Of a DNA stretch of 64,000 nt, positions 26,709 to 34,469 are shown piece by piece. Made by a program: the position numbers and the translations under genes. Under the pieces are notes generated by a model. It had not been told where the DNA came from and searched no databases. It saw nothing but the letters and a program-made list of their open reading frames with translations. Source of the DNA: Paraliobacillus sp044383835 (GTDB taxonomy: Bacteria > Bacillota > Bacilli > Bacillales > Amphibacillaceae). Position 1 is the stretch's first letter; every line of letters starts with the position of its first letter. The stretch lies in the NCBI RefSeq assembly GCF_044383835.1, contig NZ_JBISEP010000014.1, forward strand, positions 1 through 64,000. The letters run 5' to 3'.

Positions 26709-27587
26709 ATGAATGAATATAACAATTTAAAAAAGGGTGAAAAAGGAGCATGGATTAGTATTATAGCTTACCTATGTTTAGCTGCTCTAAAATTAATCAT
26801 TGCTTCACTTGGGAATTCCTCAGCTTTACGCGCAGATGGATTAAATAATACAACCGATGTGATTGCTTCTATAGCAGTTTTAATTGGCTTACGTATATCT
26901 AGAAAGCCTCCTGATTCCGATCACCATTATGGTCATTATCGTGCGGAGATGATTGCTTCACTCGTAGCTGCCTTTATTATGATTTCCGTCGGCTTACAAG
27001 TTATCATTGGGACAGCTCAAACGATTCTCTATTCAAACTATAATCAACCCACTATGCTAACAGGATGGACCGCTTTATTTGCTTCTTTAGTTATGTATGG
27101 TGTTTATCGATATAACTTGCAATTGTCGCAAAAAATCAACAGTAGCTCCTTATATGCAGCAGCACAAGATAATAAATCAGATGCTTTAGTAAGTATTGGA
27201 GCGTTTATCGGCATAACAGGTGCACAATTTGGTTTATTTTGGCTAGATCCGATTGCTGGTTTAGTTGTTGGATTCATTATTTGTAAAACAGCTTGGCAAA
27301 TTTTCCGTGATGCAAGTCATACCTTAACAGATGGATTTGATGAAGATACCTTAGGAGATATCAGGCGAAGTATTAGTCAAGATAAAGAAGTATTAGAGGT
27401 AAAAGATATCAAAGGGCGTCTACACGGAAATCAAGCATTAGTTGAAATTACGCTTTACGTTGAACCTCGATTAACTGTAGCGCAAAGCCATGATATTACA
27501 GATCGAATAGAAAATTTATTAGCAAAAAAACATAATGTTCCACATGCTCATATCCATATTGAACCATTTCCTAGCGATAAAAAGTAA
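26709..27587 (+). CDS. CDF-family cation exporter, Mn-type (MneS-like)
   Basis: A 292-aa cation diffusion facilitator with six helices and a C-terminal cytoplasmic domain. Metal-site residues are ADGLNNTTD in helix 2 and QDNKSD in helix 5. They lack the His of zinc transporters, which places it in the Mn/Fe subgroup. It resembles B. subtilis MneS (YeaB), which exports Mn. The C-terminal ends AHIHIEP, typical of the domain. RBS TAGGAGG. It contrasts with the His-containing Zn-type CzcD at 40845. Confidence 0.85.
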   Translation: MNEYNNLKKGEKGAWISIIAYLCLAALKLIIASLGNSSALRADGLNNTTDVIASIAVLIGLRISRKPPDSDHHYGHYRAEMIASLVAAFIMISVGLQVIIGTAQTILYSNYNQPTMLTGWTALFASLVMYGVYRYNLQLSQKINSSSLYAAAQDNKSDALVSIGAFIGITGAQFGLFWLDPIAGLVVGFIICKTAWQIFRDASHTLTDGFDEDTLGDIRRSISQDKEVLEVKDIKGRLHGNQALVEITLYVEPRLTVAQSHDITDRIENLLAKKHNVPHAHIHIEPFPSDKK

Positions 27588-27589
27588 AA

Positions 27590-27646
27590 AAACCGTTTAG
27601 CAATGTAACATTTTAATCATGTTTTATTACTAAACGGAATTTTTTC
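27590..27646 (+). terminator. Terminator after the Mn exporter
   Basis: ACCGTTTAG / CTAAACGG outer stem is followed by a T run just after the stop. Confidence 0.7.
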
Positions 27647-27747
27647 AAAAAATTAATATAACATGAACAAGGATATTATCTTATTTAACATTTTTCGCCA
27701 AACTAAAAGTTGTTTAATTTTTCAAACACTTATAAAAACTAAGAAAA

Positions 27748-27772
27748 CAGCACACATCTTTAATTGTGTGCC
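27748..27772 (-). terminator. map terminator
   Basis: The hairpin GCACACA / TGTGTGC is followed on the minus strand by TGTTTTC. Confidence 0.65.
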
Positions 27773-27784
27773 GAGATATCACGA

Positions 27785-28540
27785 TTATGATTCATCTTGC
27801 GCTGTTAGAATAAGAGGATCATCCTTTGTAATAACGACCGTATGTTCAAATTGTGCGGATCTTTTACCATCAACTGTTCTTGCCGTCCAATTATTACTAT
27901 CCATTTTACTGTGCCAAGAACCTTCGTTTAACATCGGTTCAATTGTAATAACCATACCTTCTTTTAAACGAGCACCTTTTCCTGGTAAACCATAGTGTGG
28001 AATATGTGGTGGTTCGTGAATAGTCGGTCCAATTCCATGCCCTGTAAAATCACGTACGACAGAGTATCCTTCTGCTTCAGCATATTGTTGTATCGCATGA
28101 CCAATATCTCCGATTCGATTACCTACTCTCGCTTGATCGATCCCTTTATATAAAGATTCTTTCGTTACGTCTAATAAGTGTGCTGTTTTTTCATCCGGTT
28201 CACCTACTACATAAGTCCATGCAGAATCAGCTAAACCTCCGTTTAAGTTGACTACCATATCAATCGTAACAATATCACCCTGTTTTAACGGCTCATTGCG
28301 TGGAAAACCATGACATATTTCATCATTAATCGAAGCGCAAGTAGCATATTCATATCCGTTATACCCTTTTTGCTCTGGTGTTGCACCATTCTCAGCTAAG
28401 AATTTTTCCACAAACTGGTCAATTTGATCTGTTGTCACACCTGGTTTAATTCGCTTTGCTATTTCTTTATGGCAAGAGGCTAATAGCTCCCCTGCTTTTC
28501 GCATCATTTCTATTTCTCGTGTACTTTTTCGTGTAATCAT
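27785..28540 (-). CDS. map: Type I methionine aminopeptidase
   Basis: Removes N-terminal Met from new proteins (251 aa). Metal ligands are visible: Asp in DMVVNLNG, Asp in GGLADSAW, His in GHGIGPTIHE, Glu in ITIEPML and Glu in FEHTVV. It stands alone rather than in the ribosomal-protein/secY cluster, so it is more like the second MetAP of B. subtilis (YflG). RBS GGAAGGA. Confidence 0.93.
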   Translation of the reverse strand: MITRKSTREIEMMRKAGELLASCHKEIAKRIKPGVTTDQIDQFVEKFLAENGATPEQKGYNGYEYATCASINDEICHGFPRNEPLKQGDIVTIDMVVNLNGGLADSAWTYVVGEPDEKTAHLLDVTKESLYKGIDQARVGNRIGDIGHAIQQYAEAEGYSVVRDFTGHGIGPTIHEPPHIPHYGLPGKGARLKEGMVITIEPMLNEGSWHSKMDSNNWTARTVDGKRSAQFEHTVVITKDDPLILTAQDES

Positions 28541-28720
28541 TCCAAAATCCTTCCTTTCTTCTCTTACTATATCTTATTTTAATAAAGCTGGCTACAAAAG
28601 GCATCTACATCAATATAAGTGGGGATCAGTAATTTGTTAACTTATGTATACAATCTTTTTACTTTATCCATTACTACATTTTCTTCTTCTATTAAAATAA
28701 TGTCAACATCAATCGCATAA

Positions 28721-28753
28721 AAATAGAGAACGCAAGTGATACGTTCTCTATCT
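28721..28753 (-). terminator. Terminator after the second YjcZ-type gene
   Basis: ATAGAGAACG / CGTTCTCTAT stem with a T run on the minus strand. Confidence 0.75.
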
Positions 28754-28778
28754 TCAAACAATTTCATGCTTTTGATTT

Positions 28779-28877
28779 CTAGTAGCCGTAACCCCAAGAG
28801 GCACCAATGATAATCAATAAGATGAATAACACAACAATCAACGCAAAGCCTGCACCATAATTATAACCTGCACTCAT
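28779..28877 (-). CDS. YjcZ-family tiny membrane peptide
   Basis: A 32-aa peptide: MSAGYNYGAGF, then ALIVVLFILLIIIGASWG and a GYGY tail. RBS GGAGGG lies seven bases before the ATG. It is a close paralogue of the 27-aa peptide at 7270-7353. Family members are made during sporulation in Bacillales. Confidence 0.85.
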   Translation of the reverse strand: MSAGYNYGAGFALIVVLFILLIIIGASWGYGY

Positions 28878-29049
28878 CTTGTAATTCCCTCCTTTACTTA
28901 TTTCACTATAGGATATGTCACTTTTAGCGAAGTGGGAGGGGAAATGACAAAAATGGGTAGATGCCTTGTGATTCTGTTTAGTGAACCATTGTAATAATTC
29001 CAGTATTTACACGCATTACTGATCGATTCATGTATCAATTTAATTATTT

Positions 29050-29808
29050 TTATAAAATATCTTTAACGCTATAGTAACCACCATTTTCTATCCTCTCAGG
29101 TGCCAGTAGTATGTCAATCAATACTTTTGCCACTGTATTAGTGCTTCTAAGTTTATTTTCTTGTTTATACTGTTGAAATTGCTCAACATCCTGAAAAGCT
29201 TCTTTTGATGAAGAACGAATTTCAGTTTGCATTTCGGTATCCATTATGCTTGGGTCAAAGATCATTACCTTACTATTCGTCTCTAACATATCTTGTTCCA
29301 ATGCAATCGTTTTAGCATATCGATTAATTCCTGCTTTTGTTGCACTATAGGCACTCCATCCATAAACCGATCGATTTGCAGCACCTGATGTAACAAACAC
29401 ATTGATTAAAGGTGTATTGGACGTCTTTGCAACGTTTAAAAATAGGCTAGACGCAATCATCGGAGCAATAAGATTTACATGTACATGAGAAGTAATAGCC
29501 TCTGGAATATAATTTTCCGCTGTATTTATCGGATTAACCGTACCAGCATTATGAATAAGATAAATCATAGATATTTTTTTTCGAATGAATTGGCTCGCAA
29601 TAATCGAAAAAATTTTATCCATCTTTTCCACGTTAGCAAGATCACATGTATAATGTTGATATGTTACATTATTTTCTTGAGCCACTTTTTCTAACTTTTT
29701 ATCTTTGTTACGTGAAACACCTATCACATGCACACCTTGTTTTAATAATAATACTGCAATCGATGCACCCAAGCCTTTAGATGTACCAGTAATGACTGCA
29801 TACTTCAT
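29050..29808 (-). CDS. yueD: SDR-family reductase (YueD-like)
   Basis: A short-chain dehydrogenase of 252 aa. The Rossmann motif is TGTSKGLG, NAG appears in LIHNAGTV, and the catalytic Ser plus YSATK are in VTSGAANRSVYGWSAYSATKAG. The layout matches sepiapterin-reductase-like SDRs such as B. subtilis YueD, a benzil reductase using NADPH. Substrate in this organism is unknown. RBS AAAGGAG. Confidence 0.82.
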   Translation of the reverse strand: MKYAVITGTSKGLGASIAVLLLKQGVHVIGVSRNKDKKLEKVAQENNVTYQHYTCDLANVEKMDKIFSIIASQFIRKKISMIYLIHNAGTVNPINTAENYIPEAITSHVHVNLIAPMIASSLFLNVAKTSNTPLINVFVTSGAANRSVYGWSAYSATKAGINRYAKTIALEQDMLETNSKVMIFDPSIMDTEMQTEIRSSSKEAFQDVEQFQQYKQENKLRSTNTVAKVLIDILLAPERIENGGYYSVKDIL

Positions 29809-29968
29809 TATGTTTCTCCTTTCAATTATGTTATATATGTTCTTATTTATTTCATTTGTGTTTTTATTGATAATTGAGCTAACTTTTTAACCATTTTTTA
29901 CAACCATTAATCCGCTTTAAATTTAAATCTATATAGTTTAGTATAGCATGCATTTTCTGCTAAATAAA

Positions 29969-30009
29969 TAAAAGCTATTCTCTAATATGTTAATTAGAAA
30001 ATAGCTTTT
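29969..30009 (-). terminator. Terminator after the tiny-ORF pair
   Basis: AAAAGCTATT-CTCTAAT / AATTA-GAAAATAGCTTTT hairpin touches the stop of the 9-codon ORF. Confidence 0.65.
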
Positions 30010-30037
30010 ATTTATTTTTATCAATTAAGATCGTCAT
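30008..30037 (-). CDS. Possible 9-residue ORF, downstream partner of the 16-residue ORF
   Basis: MTILIDKNK, preceded by AAGGGAGAA at good spacing and ended inside a terminator hairpin. It follows the ORF at 30060-30110 by 22 bases. I recognise no family. Translation is plausible only because of the RBS; it may instead be a leader or remnant. Confidence 0.3.
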   Translation of the reverse strand: MTILIDKNK

Positions 30038-30059
30038 ATTACTAATTCTCCCTTCCGTA

Positions 30060-30110
30060 TCATTTCAGTCGTCTATCAATAATTACTTGTTCGATCTCAA
30101 AAACATTCAT
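30060..30110 (-). CDS. Possible 16-residue peptide gene
   Basis: MNVFEIEQVIIDRRLK, preceded by AAGGAGTGAGAGCA. A candidate promoter is placed 20-50 bases upstream. The peptide is amphipathic with no signal peptide. It belongs to a tiny transcription unit in the 515-bp gap between qoxD and the SDR gene. I do not recognise it. Confidence 0.4.
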   Translation of the reverse strand: MNVFEIEQVIIDRRLK

Positions 30111-30132
30111 TGCTCTCACTCCTTCTTTATTC

Positions 30133-30160
30133 AATATATAAAGTATAAGAAATGGAACAA
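30133..30160 (-). promoter_or_regulatory. Candidate promoter of the tiny-ORF unit
   Basis: On the minus strand TTGTTC (30160-30155) and TATATT (30138-30133) are 16 bases apart, ending shortly before the RBS of the 16-residue ORF. Confidence 0.35.
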
Positions 30161-30257
30161 TATTTTTTAACAGCAGACGGAAGGAATTAACATCAGTCGT
30201 TAGACGGGTTTGCATCTAAGACTATTATGAAAAAGTTTACTACTTGACATTTGTATT

Positions 30258-30311
30258 TAAAAAGCTCTCTTGCAATATACTAATAAAAGTAAGTATGCTA
30301 GAGAGCTTTTA
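30258..30311 (-). terminator. qox operon terminator
   Basis: A long stem with arms AAAAGCTCTCT and AGAGAGCTTTT and further pairing inside lies after the qoxD stop. Confidence 0.8.
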
Positions 30312-30324
30312 TATTTATTATTTT

Positions 30325-30618
30325 TTAGTGTGCAGCGTGACCAGTAGTCAAAACCCAAATCGATCCTGCTACGATAACCACTGCTAAGAAAATGCTATAT
30401 GAAATGTTAATAATATTAGCTACTTTAGCTTTACCTTCTGTCATATGCATAAACATGATTAACTGGACGAGTGCTTGAAAAATTGCAAATGCACCAATAA
30501 TCCATAATTTAACGTTCATCGTAAAGTCTGTTCGGAACGCAATAAATAATGCAAAAACAGTTAAAGCAATGGATAAAAGAAAACCTACGACATGCTTGAT
30601 TGGAAATTGTTTCATCAT
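30325..30618 (-). CDS. qoxD: Cytochrome aa3 quinol oxidase subunit IV
   Basis: A 97-aa protein with three transmembrane helices, VGFLLSIALTVFALFIAF first. It keeps the IGAFAIFQALVQLIMFMHM stretch of subunit IV. It stabilises the oxidase complex. The start follows the qoxC stop directly. Last gene of the operon. Confidence 0.92.
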   Translation of the reverse strand: MMKQFPIKHVVGFLLSIALTVFALFIAFRTDFTMNVKLWIIGAFAIFQALVQLIMFMHMTEGKAKVANIINISYSIFLAVVIVAGSIWVLTTGHAAH

Positions 30619-30619
30619 C

Positions 30620-31216
30620 TTACATCAATCCTTTCAAATACACAAAGGTAAAGATAAAAATCCACACAACATCCAGGAAATGCCAGTACAAGCTAACAAT
30701 GAAAAATTTACGCGCTGTAACAGCCGTGATACCACGTTGTAGAAGCTGAATAATTAACACTACAACCCAACCAATACCTAGAGCTACGTGTACTCCGTGC
30801 GTACCTAATAATGTAAAGAATGCAGAACCAAATGCACTTGTTTGCATGGTAAGTCCTTCATTAACATAGTGTATAAATTCATTAATTTCAAAATATAAAA
30901 ATCCCAATCCAAGTAGTAAAGTTAGCACTGTCCAAAATAACATAGCGTTTTTGTTGTTATCACGCATTTGATGTATCGCTAACCCCATTGTGAAACTACT
31001 TGTCAAAAGTAAAAATGTTTCAATTAAAACATCCTTCAGAATAAATAAATCACCTTGTGTAGGTCCTCCAGCGTAACTTTGTTCTAAAACAAAATATGTT
31101 GCAAACAAAGTGGAGAATAACACAATTTCAGCACCCAAGAAAATCCAAAAGCCTAATATGTTCATTTCATTTTGCTTTGTACTGTACTCTAATGGTGTTG
31201 ATGTTTGTGATGCCAT
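30620..31216 (-). CDS. qoxC: Cytochrome aa3 quinol oxidase subunit III
   Basis: A 198-aa membrane protein with five helices and the heme-copper oxidase subunit III motifs (GFWIFLGAEIVLFSTLFATY, GTHGVHVALG, YWHFLDVVWIFIF). The ATG overlaps the qoxB stop by one base, with GAGAGGTGAT upstream. Part of the menaquinol oxidase. Confidence 0.94.
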   Translation of the reverse strand: MASQTSTPLEYSTKQNEMNILGFWIFLGAEIVLFSTLFATYFVLEQSYAGGPTQGDLFILKDVLIETFLLLTSSFTMGLAIHQMRDNNKNAMLFWTVLTLLLGLGFLYFEINEFIHYVNEGLTMQTSAFGSAFFTLLGTHGVHVALGIGWVVVLIIQLLQRGITAVTARKFFIVSLYWHFLDVVWIFIFTFVYLKGLM

Positions 31217-33159
31217 TATAGATCACCTCTCCACTTTCGTTCTGTTTCCCATACTTTTTTGGCAGGAATATGGTATCCGTCATCGTAATCAAAAGAATTG
31301 GCAATTAAACCACCAATAATACCGATAGAGAAAATTGTCGCTAAAGTAATCCATTCGAATACTAAGAAGAAACCAACGATACCCATTGCTACACTAAAGA
31401 TAATCGGTATTCCTGAATTACTTGGCATATGAATGTCTTTAATATCTTCTTTTTTAAGCGTGTTTCGTCCTTGTTTTTTCATTAACCAGAATTCATCATG
31501 GTCGGTTACTTTAGGTGTAACAGCAAAATTATATTCTTGAACAGGTGAGGCAGTTGCCCATTCTAATGTACGAGCGTTCCAAGGATCTCCACCAATATCA
31601 CGTGAAGCATATCGGAAACTCCAATAAATATTATAAACTAATGCCGCAAAACCAGCCGCTAAAATAAGTCCACCTACAGCTGAAATACCTAATAACCCTC
31701 CCCATCCAGTGCTTTCAGAGTACGTATACATACGACGAGTCATTCCGTCTAAACCTACAAAAAACATTGGCATAAATGTCAGATTAAATCCAATTACAAA
31801 TAACCAAAAGTGCCATTTACCGATTTTTTCATTTAATTTAAAACCAAACATTTTTGGCCACCAGTAATACAAACCGGCAAACACAGCAAAAACAACACCT
31901 GGAATTAATGTATAGTGGAAGTGAGCAACTAAGAACATCGTATTATGATATTGATAGTCGGCCGCTGCCATTGCCAGCATTACTCCAGTTACACCACCAA
32001 TGGTGAAGTTTGGTATAAAGGCTAAAGCCCAAAGCATCGCATTTGAAAATTTAATTCGCCCTTTCCGCATAGTAAACAGCCAATTAAATATCTTTACACC
32101 GGTTGGTATAGCAATCATCATTGTTGTAATTGAAAATACAGAGTTTACTGCTGCACTGTTCCCCATTGTATAGAAATGGTGAACCCATACAAGCATACTT
32201 AGAAATGCAATCGCTACAATCGAAACAACCATAGCAACATAGCCGAATAAATTTTTTCGAGAGAAGGTAGCAATCACTTCAGAAAACATACCGAATGCCG
32301 GTAAAATAACAATATACACTTCTGGATGACCCCATAGCCAGAACAGGTTTATCCAAAGCATTGGATCACCGCCACCAGCTACTGTAAAGAAGTGAGCCCC
32401 GAAAATACGATCTAATGTCATAAATGCTAAAGCTACAGTAAAAATTGGGAATGCTGCAACGATTAGTACAGATGTTACTAATGTTGTCCAAGAGAACATT
32501 GGCATCTTCAATAATTTCATACCTGGAGCGCGCATTTTAAGAATAGTAACAATAAAGTTAATACCTGAAGCTAATGTCCCAATCCCTGCAATTTGTAATG
32601 CGATTGCATAATAGTTGTTCCCTACATCAGGAGAGAATTCTTTACCTGCTAACGGGAAGTAAGATGTCCAACCCGCATCTGGTGAACCCCCGATAACAAA
32701 TGAAATATTGAATAGCATCGCACCAACGAAAAACGTCCAAAAACTTAATGCATTAAGTTTCGGAAATGCAACGTCACGTGCACCAATTTGAAGTGGCATA
32801 ACCACATTAATAATACCTATTAACATCGGCATCGCCATAAAGAGAATCATAACAATGCCATGTGTCGTAAATACTTCGTCATAATGTTGGGCATCTAGAA
32901 ACTCCATATTGGGTCGAGAGGTTTGAGCTTTCATCATTAAACCATCTACCCCACCACGGAAGAACATTAATACACCTGAAATAATATACATCATACCTAT
33001 TTTCTTGTGATCAACCGTTGTAAACCATTCATTCCACAACCATTTCCACTTTTTCAAATAAGTAATTAATACAACTAATCCGACCATTGTTAAACCAATC
33101 GCAATTTGTGATGCCAAAATTAAAGGATCACCTGTAACGAAAAATTCGTCTAAACGCAT
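31216..33159 (-). CDS. qoxB: Cytochrome aa3 quinol oxidase subunit I
   Basis: The catalytic subunit that reduces oxygen and pumps protons (647 aa). The CuB histidine-tyrosine motif is seen in WGHPEVYIVILP, the His pair in VWVHHFYTMG and the heme ligands in VAHFHYTLIPG. It has about 14-15 helices and the C-terminal extension common in QoxB. RBS GGAGGTG. Second gene of qoxABCD. Confidence 0.96.
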   Translation of the reverse strand: MRLDEFFVTGDPLILASQIAIGLTMVGLVVLITYLKKWKWLWNEWFTTVDHKKIGMMYIISGVLMFFRGGVDGLMMKAQTSRPNMEFLDAQHYDEVFTTHGIVMILFMAMPMLIGIINVVMPLQIGARDVAFPKLNALSFWTFFVGAMLFNISFVIGGSPDAGWTSYFPLAGKEFSPDVGNNYYAIALQIAGIGTLASGINFIVTILKMRAPGMKLLKMPMFSWTTLVTSVLIVAAFPIFTVALAFMTLDRIFGAHFFTVAGGGDPMLWINLFWLWGHPEVYIVILPAFGMFSEVIATFSRKNLFGYVAMVVSIVAIAFLSMLVWVHHFYTMGNSAAVNSVFSITTMMIAIPTGVKIFNWLFTMRKGRIKFSNAMLWALAFIPNFTIGGVTGVMLAMAAADYQYHNTMFLVAHFHYTLIPGVVFAVFAGLYYWWPKMFGFKLNEKIGKWHFWLFVIGFNLTFMPMFFVGLDGMTRRMYTYSESTGWGGLLGISAVGGLILAAGFAALVYNIYWSFRYASRDIGGDPWNARTLEWATASPVQEYNFAVTPKVTDHDEFWLMKKQGRNTLKKEDIKDIHMPSNSGIPIIFSVAMGIVGFFLVFEWITLATIFSIGIIGGLIANSFDYDDGYHIPAKKVWETERKWRGDL

Positions 33160-33188
33160 TATTTCTTCACCTCCGAATGAAAAATCAT

Positions 33189-34124
33189 CTATTCTTTGTC
33201 TTTTGAATCACTATCAGTTACCGAATCATCATCTACTTCCTTACTATCAATTAAATGACCATCGTATGCATCTGGATCGATATATTTATCAGAACCGCCA
33301 TGAGCATGGTCAATCCATTGTAAGTGCGTTCCATTGTATGTTTGTCTTCCAATAACTGTAGGAGCAAGTATTTCTTCATATTGATCTTCTGTTAAGTCAT
33401 TTGCAGTATCCTTTACTTCCTCTACCCATTCATTGAATCCACTCGCAGATTGAGCAACTACTTCAAAATCCATATGTGCATAACCTTCACCATTAAAACT
33501 TGTATTACGTCCAATATATTCCCCTTCTCGATCTGCCACTAAAAACAGTTGGGTCTCCATATTTGCCATCGTATACTTTTGTCCACCAAGTGAAGGAATC
33601 CAAAATGACTGCATCGTACCAGCTGATGTCATTTTAAAATGAATCGGACGATTTGCAGGTATATTAATGTAGTTTACTGTTTCAATATCTTGTTCTGGAT
33701 AACTGAATATCCACTTCCAATCAGCAGAAGTCACATGAATAACTAAAGGCTCTTGATCTTCATAGCCCTCAGGCACATCTTCTACATCTGATATTGTAAT
33801 AACTGTAGGAATTGTTAGTGCAATGACAATAATAACTGGAATTAAGAACCAAGTTATTTCCAATGCCCTACTTCCTTCTTCATACGGTGGTTCATAATCT
33901 TTATTGTCCTCTCTTTCACGATACTTCCAGACAATAACGCCAAATAATATAAATACCGTTATTACAATAATCGCCATAAAAATAATTGAAAAAATAATTA
34001 GATCAGATAAGTTACGTGCGACTGGTCCCTGCGGATCAAAAACCGTTAAAGGCTCGCAGGCAGTCAAAGCTAATGTTGCCACGAATAAAATAAAAAGTTT
34101 CATTATAGAACGAACACGCTTCAT
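33189..34124 (-). CDS. qoxA: Cytochrome aa3 quinol oxidase subunit II, lipoprotein
   Basis: Subunit II (311 aa): signal peptide ending ALTAC (Cys23), two transmembrane helices, then a cupredoxin domain. The CuA cysteines and histidines are absent (SLGGQKYTMANM), so electrons come from quinol, not cytochrome c. The C-terminal 30 residues are strongly acidic, as in halotolerant homologues. The start is the ATG after AAGGAGAG; the ORF opens eight codons upstream. First gene of the operon. Confidence 0.93.
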   Translation of the reverse strand: MKRVRSIMKLFILFVATLALTACEPLTVFDPQGPVARNLSDLIIFSIIFMAIIVITVFILFGVIVWKYREREDNKDYEPPYEEGSRALEITWFLIPVIIVIALTIPTVITISDVEDVPEGYEDQEPLVIHVTSADWKWIFSYPEQDIETVNYINIPANRPIHFKMTSAGTMQSFWIPSLGGQKYTMANMETQLFLVADREGEYIGRNTSFNGEGYAHMDFEVVAQSASGFNEWVEEVKDTANDLTEDQYEEILAPTVIGRQTYNGTHLQWIDHAHGGSDKYIDPDAYDGHLIDSKEVDDDSVTDSDSKDKE

Positions 34125-34189
34125 TTCATTCTCTCCTTTCTCTTTCAACCTATTACTATCATACTATCACTCTACCGACAACAAAAGTT

Positions 34190-34218
34190 ATTATACTTAA
34201 ATGTATGTAAAGTGTAAA
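34190..34218 (-). promoter_or_regulatory. qox operon promoter
   Basis: On the minus strand TTTACA (34218-34213) and TATAAT (34195-34190) are 17 bases apart, about 65 bases before qoxA. Confidence 0.65.
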
Positions 34219-34317
34219 TACTAACTTATAATAAATACATTCTAACAACTATTATGAAAGAAGTATTAGAAAAAACACAAATGTCACAAAAACTTCACAA
34301 TTAGCTGAGCACAAAAC

Positions 34318-34345
34318 AAAAACATCCTTATATTGGATGTTTTTA
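34318..34345 (-). terminator. Terminator downstream of the GGDEF/HD-GYP gene
   Basis: AAAAACATCC / GGATGTTTTT hairpin lies about 125 bases past the stop. The 345-bp gap holding it otherwise contains only the qox promoter and a weak ATTTTCAA/TTGAAAAT inverted repeat near 34418-34450. Confidence 0.6.
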
Positions 34346-34469
34346 GCATGATATTCTCTCATAGCTTTATAGTTGATGGGGTTATTTATTATTAATTAAC
34401 TTATATTGGAATTCGGATTTTCAAAGGTACAGATTTTATTATTGAAAATGTAATCTGCAACAAAATTTA

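Noticed and set aside
28642..28767. 41-codon minus-strand ORF (MKLFEDRERI...) after the second YjcZ gene
   Set aside because: No RBS, and the terminator hairpin of the YjcZ gene lies inside it.
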